A DNA stretch of 64,000 bases from Thalassotalea euphylliae (lineage in GTDB: Bacteria > Pseudomonadota > Gammaproteobacteria > Enterobacterales > Alteromonadaceae). Of this stretch, positions 13,087 to 20,123 are shown piece after piece. Each line of letters starts with the position of its first letter. The stretch's first letter is position 1. The DNA lies in assembly GCF_003390375.1 (NCBI RefSeq), contig NZ_QUOT01000001.1:4154001-4218000 (forward strand), written 5' to 3'. The notes beneath the pieces were generated by a model that was not told the DNA's origin, did no database searches, and worked only from the letters and a program-made list of their open reading frames with translations. The position numbers and the translations under genes were made by a program.

Positions 13087-13104
13087 CGTAACAAAAAAAT
13101 TACA
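13087..13104. promoter_or_regulatory. Candidate TyrR box 2 overlapping the tyrR start
   Basis: CGTAAC-A6-ATTACA keeps the G-N14-C spacing and overlaps the first base of the tyrR start codon. This position would suit autorepression. No good Shine-Dalgarno lies between it and the ATG. Confidence 0.4.
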
Positions 13105-14654
13105 TGCGATTTGAAGTGTTTTCAACCGATCGACTTGGTATTAGCCAGGAAATATTGAATGAACTGGCTAATCTAGGCCTAAATATTAAGGCAATGGAAG
13201 TCGCTAGCGGTATTATTTACCTTAATATCGAAAGCCGAGATTTAGACTTTGCAACTATTCAGCAATCTATTTCAAAAGTGGACGGTGTCAGCCTTTGCCA
13301 GCAGCTCGACCTGCTGCCTAGTGAGCTAAAGCAGCAACATTTACAAGCTCTACTTAAACGAATTCCTGATCCCATCTTTGATCTTGATGCCGCGGGGCAA
13401 GTCATCTCATGTAATCATCACCGTCATATCTATTTGTCGCGCCCAAGCGAGCAAGTATTAGGGATTACGCTTACAGAGCTTAGGCAGAAAGCTGCCTTTA
13501 GCCGAGATGTTAGCTTTGAGGAGCAAACTTTCCAAGCTGAAGTCACTCCCTTATGGATTGATGGTGTTTTTAGCGGTGCTGTTGTTATGCTTAAATCGCT
13601 AGATAAAGTTGCAAATCAATTATCTAATTTTCAACAATCCATTAGCTTTAACGGTATGGAAGATATCGTCGGTGATTCACTACCGATTCTTCAGGTCAAA
13701 GAGCAGCTTTTCAAGTTTGCGGGGCTAGATTTACCCATATTGATAAATGGTGAAACAGGTACAGGTAAAGAGCTGGTTGCTCGGGCAATTCACCTGCAAA
13801 GTCATCGAAAAGACAAACCATTCTTAGCGATTAACTGCGCGGCTCTACCTGAACAATTACTAGAGAGTGAGCTATTTGGCTATGTTGCCGGTGCTTTTAC
13901 AGGGGCAAGTACAAAAGGTAAACCAGGGTTATTTGAGTTAGCAAATGGTGGCACGGTTTTTCTTGACGAAATTGCAGAAATGTCAGTTTACCTGCAAGCT
14001 AAGTTATTACGGTTTTTGCAAGATTATAGCTTTCGCAGATTGGGTGGAAATAAGGAAACACAAGCGAATGTGCGAATTATCTCTGCTAGTCATCAACCGT
14101 TTGAACAACTCATTGCCCAAGGCAACTTTAGGCAAGATCTATATTATCGACTCAATGTACTCAATCTTATGCTCCCCCCGCTTAAAGCCAGAGTCGAAGA
14201 TATTAAACAACTGTGTGATCATTTTATTTGCCAAGCTCGCGAGCAAACCAAATTAGCTAAACCAGAATTGCTGCCAGATGCGCTTAGCGTTTTGCATGCT
14301 TACAACTGGCCTGGGAATATCAGGCAGCTACAAAATGTGATGTTTAGGCTAACGGCATTAAATAGTGGTAAGCAAATTTCAGCGCCAATGATTAAGCAAG
14401 TGCTGAATCAATTTACTTCAACATTTGATGACAAGCCTACGGTTGATTCATTAAACGTTATGCGGGGTGATTCATCAGACTGGTTGAGTGTAGATAACTG
14501 GCAAGAGGCGCAATCTCGGTTTGAAAGTAGCTTATTGAAGGCGCTTTATCCGCATTTCCCTAGCACACGTAAACTTGCACAACGACTAGCTGTTTCCCAT
14601 AACAAAATTGCGATAAAGCTGAGGCAATATGGTATTAAATGCCCAAGTGATTAG
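13104..14654 (+). CDS. tyrR: TyrR-family transcriptional regulator with sigma54-type AAA+ domain
   Basis: This 516-residue protein is in TyrR order: an ACT domain (about 1-70, start 'MRFEVFSTDRLGISQEIL'), a PAS domain (about 80-185), an AAA+ domain with Walker A 'GETGTGKE' and Walker B 'GTVFLDE' (about 205-430), and a C-terminal Fis-type helix-turn-helix ('TRKLAQRLAVSHNKIAIKL'). TyrR senses aromatic amino acids and represses or activates their metabolism. Unlike E. coli TyrR, which has a degenerate loop here, this protein keeps an intact 'GAFTGA', the sigma54-contact motif. The ACT-domain start fixes the ATG at 13104 despite the lack of a clear Shine-Dalgarno. It is divergent from methionine gamma-lyase. 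Confidence 0.9.
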   Translation: MRFEVFSTDRLGISQEILNELANLGLNIKAMEVASGIIYLNIESRDLDFATIQQSISKVDGVSLCQQLDLLPSELKQQHLQALLKRIPDPIFDLDAAGQVISCNHHRHIYLSRPSEQVLGITLTELRQKAAFSRDVSFEEQTFQAEVTPLWIDGVFSGAVVMLKSLDKVANQLSNFQQSISFNGMEDIVGDSLPILQVKEQLFKFAGLDLPILINGETGTGKELVARAIHLQSHRKDKPFLAINCAALPEQLLESELFGYVAGAFTGASTKGKPGLFELANGGTVFLDEIAEMSVYLQAKLLRFLQDYSFRRLGGNKETQANVRIISASHQPFEQLIAQGNFRQDLYYRLNVLNLMLPPLKARVEDIKQLCDHFICQAREQTKLAKPELLPDALSVLHAYNWPGNIRQLQNVMFRLTALNSGKQISAPMIKQVLNQFTSTFDDKPTVDSLNVMRGDSSDWLSVDNWQEAQSRFESSLLKALYPHFPSTRKLAQRLAVSHNKIAIKLRQYGIKCPSD

Positions 14655-14720
14655 GTTTTTAATATTAAAAGTTAACTGCCAGAGTTTTTCATTAATCTCT
14701 GACAGTCAATTTAGATGAAC

Positions 14721-15518
14721 TTATTGCTGCAACAATTGAAACAGCAACTGTTTAACAAATTGTGGTTCAAACGGCTTGTCACAAAGCGCATTAACACCGT
14801 CTTGCTCGATATTCGCTAAGTGAGTTTCGCTACTTTCACTGGTTACCATTAGCACTGGAAGGTGTGATTGTTGGCTTTGCTCACGAATGTATTTTGTCAA
14901 TTCTCTACCGTCAACTTCTGGCATGTTGTAGTCAGTAACCACAATATCAAACATATTGTCTTCTAAGATGCCAATGGCTTGTTTACCGTCTTCTGCTTCC
15001 GTTACTTTTTGTAGACCAAGGTTATTAAGCACTCGTCTGATGTGGTTACGGGCAAGGGTACTATCATCAACCAGTAATACGCGAATGTCGTTAACATCAA
15101 AGTAGTCTAACTCCATTTCATCCGGTGATAGCAAATCAATGGTAGTGTTAATAGCCGCACTTAAGTGTTCAGGCGTAAAAGGCTTGGGCAACAAGGCAAC
15201 AACGCCTGATTGTTTAAACTCTTCCAAACTTTCTTTTTTGTATTCGCTGGAAACCAACATAAAGGCAATATCAGCGTGCTTGTCACTGGTTTTTATATGT
15301 TTGAGCACATCAAGTGCAGTGCCGTCATCAAAATACATCGCACTGGTGATTAAATCGGGGGGATGACGATCGACAATCGCAATACTTTCGGCAACATTGT
15401 TCGCGGTGGTAATTTGTGTAATTCCAGCCTTTTCTAATTCGCCAACAATAATTTTACGTTGAGTATCCGAGGGCTCTATTAATAAAATAGAGAGTTCGCT
15501 TGGGGTAATATTTGCCAT
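14721..15518 (-). CDS. Response regulator with two receiver domains
   Basis: This 265-residue protein is made of two CheY-like receiver domains joined by a short linker near residue 135. It has no output domain. The second domain is canonical: acidic pair 'VDDS', phospho-acceptor Asp in 'VVTDYNMPEVDG', Thr in 'VTSES' and Lys in 'DKPF'. The first domain has 'LITSAMYFDDG' where the Asp should be, so the acceptor site is replaced by Ala, and its acidic pair is also altered ('IEPS'). The first domain is probably a phosphorylation-independent partner or docking module. No sensor kinase is nearby, so the pathway is unknown. It is transcribed toward tyrR, convergently. Confidence 0.85.
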   Translation of the reverse strand: MANITPSELSILLIEPSDTQRKIIVGELEKAGITQITTANNVAESIAIVDRHPPDLITSAMYFDDGTALDVLKHIKTSDKHADIAFMLVSSEYKKESLEEFKQSGVVALLPKPFTPEHLSAAINTTIDLLSPDEMELDYFDVNDIRVLLVDDSTLARNHIRRVLNNLGLQKVTEAEDGKQAIGILEDNMFDIVVTDYNMPEVDGRELTKYIREQSQQSHLPVLMVTSESSETHLANIEQDGVNALCDKPFEPQFVKQLLFQLLQQ

Positions 15519-15581
15519 TACTGCTTCCGCTTATTTTTATACTTAATTATTTTGTGCAATAAAAAGGTTAGTCAAAAAAGG

Positions 15582-15911
15582 TTAGCCGCCAATAAATTTA
15601 ACTTTAAAACCTTCTTTTTCTAGCACTGTTTTGATCACGTCGCGCTTGTCTCCTTGCACTTCGATGGTTTCACCAACGACGCTACCACCTGTGCCACAGC
15701 TTTTTTTTAGCTTGCTGGCTAGGTTCTTTAATTCCTTTGCTGCTAAGCCTAGACCGGAGATCACTACAACGCCTTTCCCTTTTCTGCCTTTTGTTTCTCG
15801 GCGCACTTTGGCAAAGCCATCACTTGGGGTAACGGTCTCTTCAGTTTCTTCTTTAATTCGACCTTTATCGGTGGAGTAAACGAGGGTAGATAATTGATCT
15901 TGCCAAGACAT
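15582..15911 (-). CDS. yciH: SUI1/YciH-family translation factor-like protein
   Basis: This 109-residue protein carries a eukaryotic eIF1 (SUI1)-type domain in its C-terminal two thirds, with the family motif 'RKGKGVVVISGL' and 'LKKSCGTGGSV' followed by 'VQGDKRDVI'. In bacteria the family is linked to translation-initiation fidelity, but its exact role is unsettled. It is a separate gene, 63 bases upstream of the double-receiver regulator on the same strand, so the two could share a transcript. Confidence 0.9.
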   Translation of the reverse strand: MSWQDQLSTLVYSTDKGRIKEETEETVTPSDGFAKVRRETKGRKGKGVVVISGLGLAAKELKNLASKLKKSCGTGGSVVGETIEVQGDKRDVIKTVLEKEGFKVKFIGG

Positions 15912-15971
15912 AGGCGTAACTGCTCTTGATGAAATTTAGGCAATTATAACCACAATCCAAATAACAGGCGA

Positions 15972-16010
15972 AAAAAAACCAGCGATTCTAGTCGAACTCG
16001 CTGGTTTTTT
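15972..16010 (-). terminator. Intrinsic terminator after etfA
   Basis: An AACCAGCGA/TCGCTGGTT stem lies between an A-run and a T-run, so it is symmetrical and could act in both directions. It is placed 60 bases past the etfA stop codon. Confidence 0.82.
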
Positions 16011-16068
16011 GATTTGCGCCAAACTTTAGAAAAGCTTAGCTGTAGCTATATAAGCTTTAAGCGGTAAC

Positions 16069-16992
16069 TTATAGCTTACCTTCTAATTCAGGTAACGCTT
16101 CGAATAAGTCAGCTTCTAGGCCGTAGTCAGCTACTTGGAAAATAGGTGCTTCTGGATCTTTGTTAATCGCAACAATTACTTTCGAGTCTTTCATACCCGC
16201 TAAGTGTTGAATTGCACCAGAAATACCTACGGCAATGTAAAGGTCAGGAGCAACAATTTTACCCGTTTGACCTACTTGCATGTCGTTTGGTACGAAGCCA
16301 GCATCAACCGCTGCACGAGATGCACCGATTGCTGCGCCAAGCTTGTCAGCAATACCTTCAAGTAGTTTGAAGTTGTCGCCATTTTGCATACCACGACCAC
16401 CAGAGATAACTACTGGTGCTGCACCAAGGTCAGGGCGCTCTGATTCCGTTAGTTCGTCAGAAACGTGGCTAGAAATACCAGCGTCAGTTGCTTGGCCTAG
16501 GGCTACTACTTCTGCATTACCGTCAGTCGCTACTGCGTCGAAAGCAGTTGCACGAACTGTGATTACTTTCTTAGCATCTAAGCTTTGTACGGTTGCAATT
16601 GCGTTACCCGCGTAGATTGGGCGAACAAATGTGTCAGCACTTTCAATACCAATGATGTCAGAAATTTGAGCAACGTCTAATAACGCTGCAACGCGTGGCA
16701 TAAAGTTCTTACCCGTAGTAAGTGCTGTTGCGATGATTGCGTCGTAGTCTGCTGCTAATTCAGTAACTAGTAACGAAACGTTCTCAGCAAGTTGGTTTGC
16801 GTAAGCAGCGTTATCAGCTACCAATACTTTTGCAACACCACCTACTTTTGCTGCTTCTTCAGCAACTGCGCCGCAGTTGTGACCTGCAACTAAAAGGTGA
16901 ATGTCGCCGCCAATTTTTTGAGCTGCCGCAACAGTTTTTAACGTTTCAGCTTTTAAGCTGCTGTTGTCGTGTTCTGCGTAAACTAAAATCAT
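16069..16992 (-). CDS. etfA: Electron transfer flavoprotein alpha subunit
   Basis: This 307-residue protein binds FAD and passes electrons from acyl-CoA dehydrogenases to the ETF-quinone oxidoreductase. The C-terminal FAD domain shows 'VISGGRGMQNGDNF', 'GQTGKIVAPDLYIAVGISG' and 'AINKDPEAPIFQVADYG', all family signatures. The start codon overlaps the etfB stop in an ATGA arrangement, indicating translational coupling and a 1:1 subunit supply. The etf genes serve both fatty-acid oxidation and branched-chain acyl-CoA oxidation, the pathway at the left end of the window. Confidence 0.97.
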   Translation of the reverse strand: MILVYAEHDNSSLKAETLKTVAAAQKIGGDIHLLVAGHNCGAVAEEAAKVGGVAKVLVADNAAYANQLAENVSLLVTELAADYDAIIATALTTGKNFMPRVAALLDVAQISDIIGIESADTFVRPIYAGNAIATVQSLDAKKVITVRATAFDAVATDGNAEVVALGQATDAGISSHVSDELTESERPDLGAAPVVISGGRGMQNGDNFKLLEGIADKLGAAIGASRAAVDAGFVPNDMQVGQTGKIVAPDLYIAVGISGAIQHLAGMKDSKVIVAINKDPEAPIFQVADYGLEADLFEALPELEGKL

Positions 16993-17741
16993 GAGATCAC
17001 CTTCGCTTCAGTTTTTAACTTCTCAATTAATTGGTCAACAGACTCAACCATAATACCAGCGCTGCGCTCTGCAGGTGGTGTTACTTTGATTACGTTAGCA
17101 CGTGGGCTTAAGTCGATACCAAAATCAGCCGCGGCTTTAACATCTAAAGGCTTACGCTTAGCTTTCATGATATCTGGTAGTTTTGCGTAACGTGGTTCGT
17201 TCAAACGAAGGTCAGTTGTTACAATTGCAGGTAGGTTAAGCGCTACAGTTTGTAGACCACCGTCAACTTCACGAGTAACGTTAACCTTGTCGCCTTCAAC
17301 TTTAACTTCAGAAGCGAATGTACCTTGTGGCATACCTGTTAGCGCACCTAACATTTGGCCAGTCTGGTTGTTGTCTGAGTCAATTGACTGCTTACCAAGG
17401 ATTACTAGTTGTGGCGCTTCTTCTTCAACCACTTTTTGTAGCAATTTAGCGATGTTGATTGAATCTAAAGACTCTTCAGTTTCAATGCGGATAGCGCGGT
17501 CAGCACCAAGCGCTAGCGCTGTACGAATTTGCTCTTCACACTTCTTGTCGCCGATAGACACAACAACAACTTCTGTTGCTGTACCAGCTTCTTTTAAGCG
17601 CACCGCTTCTTCTACTGCGATTTCACAGAATGGGTTAACCGCCATTTTTACGTTAGCTAAGTCAACATCTGAATTGTCAGGTTTAACACGCACTTTGACG
17701 TTATAGTCAATTACGCGTTTGATGGGTACTAATACTTTCAT
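16989..17741 (-). CDS. etfB: Electron transfer flavoprotein beta subunit
   Basis: This protein of about 250 residues starts 'MKVLVPIKRVIDYN' and contains 'VVSIGDKKCEEQIRTALALGADRAI' in two adjoining pieces, the classical EtfB region around the AMP site. Two tandem ATG codons are present (17744 and 17741); the second has AGAGG at five bases and matches the usual family start, so it is preferred. It is the first gene of etfBA and is divergent from the ETF-quinone oxidoreductase gene across an intergenic region with PsrA-type palindromes. Confidence 0.96.
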   Translation of the reverse strand: MKVLVPIKRVIDYNVKVRVKPDNSDVDLANVKMAVNPFCEIAVEEAVRLKEAGTATEVVVVSIGDKKCEEQIRTALALGADRAIRIETEESLDSINIAKLLQKVVEEEAPQLVILGKQSIDSDNNQTGQMLGALTGMPQGTFASEVKVEGDKVNVTREVDGGLQTVALNLPAIVTTDLRLNEPRYAKLPDIMKAKRKPLDVKAAADFGIDLSPRANVIKVTPPAERSAGIMVESVDQLIEKLKTEAKVIS

Positions 17742-17963
17742 CATCGCCTCTGTTTGTTTCTTGTCATGTTAGAGATGCCAATACCTTTGTATTAACATCA
17801 TTATTTGAGTAAACGCTCGACAGACTACTTTCAGTTTACGGTTACGTCAATGTCACAATTATCTAATCTTTAGACTCGATTGCGTAAAATCAATGGTTAA
17901 CCAGTAAATTGTTACTTACAGGATAGTATTTGTCGGCAAAATATCTATAATGGGTTGATATTA

Positions 17964-17979
17964 TCAAACGCATGTTTGA
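17964..17979. promoter_or_regulatory. PsrA-type operator 1
   Basis: TCAAAC-GCAT-GTTTGA is a perfect palindrome matching the known PsrA fatty-acid regulator motif (CAAAC-N2-4-GTTTG). It lies just after a TATAAT (17946-17951), so it would block transcription of the ETF-QO gene. In Shewanella and Pseudomonas, PsrA controls fatty-acid degradation and, in Shewanella, etf genes. Confidence 0.72.
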
Positions 17980-17981
17980 AA

Positions 17982-17999
17982 TTCAAACGAGTGTTTGAA
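17982..17999. promoter_or_regulatory. PsrA-type operator 2
   Basis: TTCAAAC-GAGT-GTTTGAA is a second palindrome, centred 19 bases from the first. The facing halves also form a third perfect palindrome, GTTTGAA-A-TTCAAAC (17974-17988). The arrangement suggests cooperative dimer binding. Confidence 0.72.
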
Positions 18000-18030
18000 T
18001 GACGCGGAACAAAACATTCAAGGGGGAATT

Positions 18031-19680
18031 ATGGAACGCGAATCGATGGAGTTTGATGTCGTCATCGTGGGTGCCGGTCCATCAGGTCTAGCTACAGCTT
18101 GTCGTATCATGCAGCAAGCTCAAGAAAAAGAACAAGAGTTAATGGTATGTGTGGTTGAGAAGGGCTCTGAAGTCGGTGCACATATACTCTCTGGTGCGGT
18201 ATTTGAGCCAAGCTCGCTTACTGAACTTTTCCCTGATTGGAAAGAAAAAGGTGCGCCGTTAAACACGCCAGTAACCGGTGATGACATTTATTACTTCAAT
18301 GGTGAGAATAGCGCACACAAATTGCCGGGCTTTATGACGCCAAAGACTATGCACAATGAAGGTAACTTCATTGTGAGCATGGGTAATATTTGTCGTTGGT
18401 TGGCTGAACAAGCTGAAGAGCTTGGCGTGGAAATTTTCCCTGGCTTTGCTGCACAAGAAGTTATTTATAATGAAGATGGCAGCGTTGCTGGCATTATTAC
18501 TGGCGATATGGGCTTAGATCGCGAAGGTAATGAAAAAGATTCATTTATGCCGGGTATGGAGCTTCGTGCTAAGTACACTGTATTCGCTGAAGGTTGTCGT
18601 GGGCACTTAGGTAAAGAGCTAATTAACAAGTTCAACTTAAGTGATGGCAAATCGCCACAGCACTACGGTATTGGTTTTAAAGAAATCTGGGATATTGACC
18701 CAGAGAAGCACCAAGAAGGCCTAGTAGTTCACTCAGCTGGCTGGCCGTTAAGCAATGACACTGGTGGCGGTGGTTACTTGTACCACGCAGAAAACAACCA
18801 AGTGTTTGTTGGTTTAATTGTAGACTTAAGCTACTCAAACCCGCATTTAAGCCCGTTTGAAGAGTTCCAACGTTACAAGCATCATCCAAAAATTAGCCAG
18901 TATTTAGAAGGTGGTAAGCGTGTTTCTTACGGTGCACGTGCACTTGCTAAAGGTGGTTTTAACTCTTTGATCAAGCAAACTATGCCTGGCGGTATTATCA
19001 TCGGCTGTGATGCTGGCACCATGAATGCAGCGAAAATCAAAGGTAACCATGCGGCGATGAAATCTGGCCTATTAGCCGCTGAAACAATTGTTGAGGCGTT
19101 AGCGAGCGGCGATGAAGGCGGCAAAGACCTAATCACTTACGATGAGAAGTTTAAAGCGTCTTGGTTATACGAAGAGTTGCACAGCACGCGTAACTTCACA
19201 CCATCAATGCACAAACTAGGTACATTCTGGGGAGGTGCTTACACGACCATCGACCAAAACTTCTTTGGTGGTAAATTGCCGTTTAACTTCCGAGATGACT
19301 CGCTTGATCACGCGCAATTAAAATTGGCAAGTGAAGCACCTGTTATTGAATACGCTAAGCCAGATGGCAAGTTAAGCTTTGACCGTTTATCTTCAGTGTT
19401 TTTATCGAACACTAACCACGAAGAAGAGCAGCCGTGTCACTTAAAACTGGCTGATGCAACCATCCCAATGACAGTGAACATGGAAAAATATGCCGAGCCT
19501 GCACAGCGTTACTGTCCGGCTGGGGTATACGAAGTACAAGAAACTGAAGACGGTAAGCAGTTTGTGATTAATGCGCAAAACTGTATTCACTGTAAAACGT
19601 GTGATATCAAAGACCCGAGCCAGAATATTACGTGGGTAGCACCAGAAGGTACGGGTGGTCCAAACTATCCAAATATGTAG
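18031..19680 (+). CDS. Electron transfer flavoprotein-ubiquinone oxidoreductase
   Basis: This protein of about 549 residues accepts electrons from reduced ETF and reduces ubiquinone at the inner membrane. The N-terminal FAD motif is 'VVIVGAGPSGLATACR', the quinone/FAD region includes 'PGGIIIGCDAGTMNAAKIKG', and the C-terminal 4Fe-4S ligands are in 'RYCPAGVYEV' and 'NCIHCKTCDIKDP'. The ATG at 18031 has an AGGGGG Shine-Dalgarno four bases away and is preferred over an in-frame start at 17995, which lies inside the operator. It is divergent from etfBA, so both halves of the ETF system can respond to the same regulator. Confidence 0.96.
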   Translation: MERESMEFDVVIVGAGPSGLATACRIMQQAQEKEQELMVCVVEKGSEVGAHILSGAVFEPSSLTELFPDWKEKGAPLNTPVTGDDIYYFNGENSAHKLPGFMTPKTMHNEGNFIVSMGNICRWLAEQAEELGVEIFPGFAAQEVIYNEDGSVAGIITGDMGLDREGNEKDSFMPGMELRAKYTVFAEGCRGHLGKELINKFNLSDGKSPQHYGIGFKEIWDIDPEKHQEGLVVHSAGWPLSNDTGGGGYLYHAENNQVFVGLIVDLSYSNPHLSPFEEFQRYKHHPKISQYLEGGKRVSYGARALAKGGFNSLIKQTMPGGIIIGCDAGTMNAAKIKGNHAAMKSGLLAAETIVEALASGDEGGKDLITYDEKFKASWLYEELHSTRNFTPSMHKLGTFWGGAYTTIDQNFFGGKLPFNFRDDSLDHAQLKLASEAPVIEYAKPDGKLSFDRLSSVFLSNTNHEEEQPCHLKLADATIPMTVNMEKYAEPAQRYCPAGVYEVQETEDGKQFVINAQNCIHCKTCDIKDPSQNITWVAPEGTGGPNYPNM

Positions 19681-19713
19681 CTTTAGTATTAAGTACTGAT
19701 TAATAGGTAATAG

Positions 19714-19745
19714 GAAAAACCACTTCAATTGAAGTGGTTTTTTTA
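19714..19745 (+). terminator. Intrinsic terminator after ETF-QO
   Basis: The stem AACCACTTC/GAAGTGGTT with an AATT loop is followed by seven T's, 34 bases after the stop codon. Confidence 0.92.
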
Positions 19746-20123
19746 TATGCGTCATCTCAACAAGTGTATAAGCAGCGTAAAGCTGGGGGCCAATAACGTC
19801 AGGAATATTTACAGTGGAGATTTCACTATGTAATTAACTGCCTGAAAAGTCAGTAAATGAACGAATAGGAACACATTATGCAAAGAACCCGCTTTACGCT
19901 CTTTGCATGAAATCTAACAGTTTACGAATTCACAAGCCATTAAGGCTAAAAGCTCGGGTAAATTAAATAGTAGGTAGTGTATCCGGATTATCACCAGGGG
20001 TAGGGGTAAGAGGTAGGTGAATGAACACAGCATTTATTTCAGTGTTGTAGTTAGTAGTAACCAAGGGGAGAGTGTTGTGATCGGCTGACAGTCTGATGGT
20101 TGACAACTACAATGGAGATAGTC
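19746..20123 (+). other. Leader region of the giant gene
   Basis: This 378-base stretch has no convincing gene. It holds an inverted repeat ATGCAAAGA...TCTTTGCAT (19878-19908) that also encodes a 10-residue mini-ORF (19878-19910). No clear sigma70 promoter stands out to me. It presumably contains the promoter and 5' leader of the giant gene. Confidence 0.5.

Noticed and set aside
14675..14706. Inverted repeat between tyrR and the double-receiver gene as a terminator
   Set aside because: The stem is imperfect and there is no T-tract on either strand, so termination cannot be supported.
17995..18030. Upstream start for ETF-QO
   Set aside because: It lies in the operator and the extra 12 residues are not family-like. 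The ATG at 18031 has an excellent Shine-Dalgarno.
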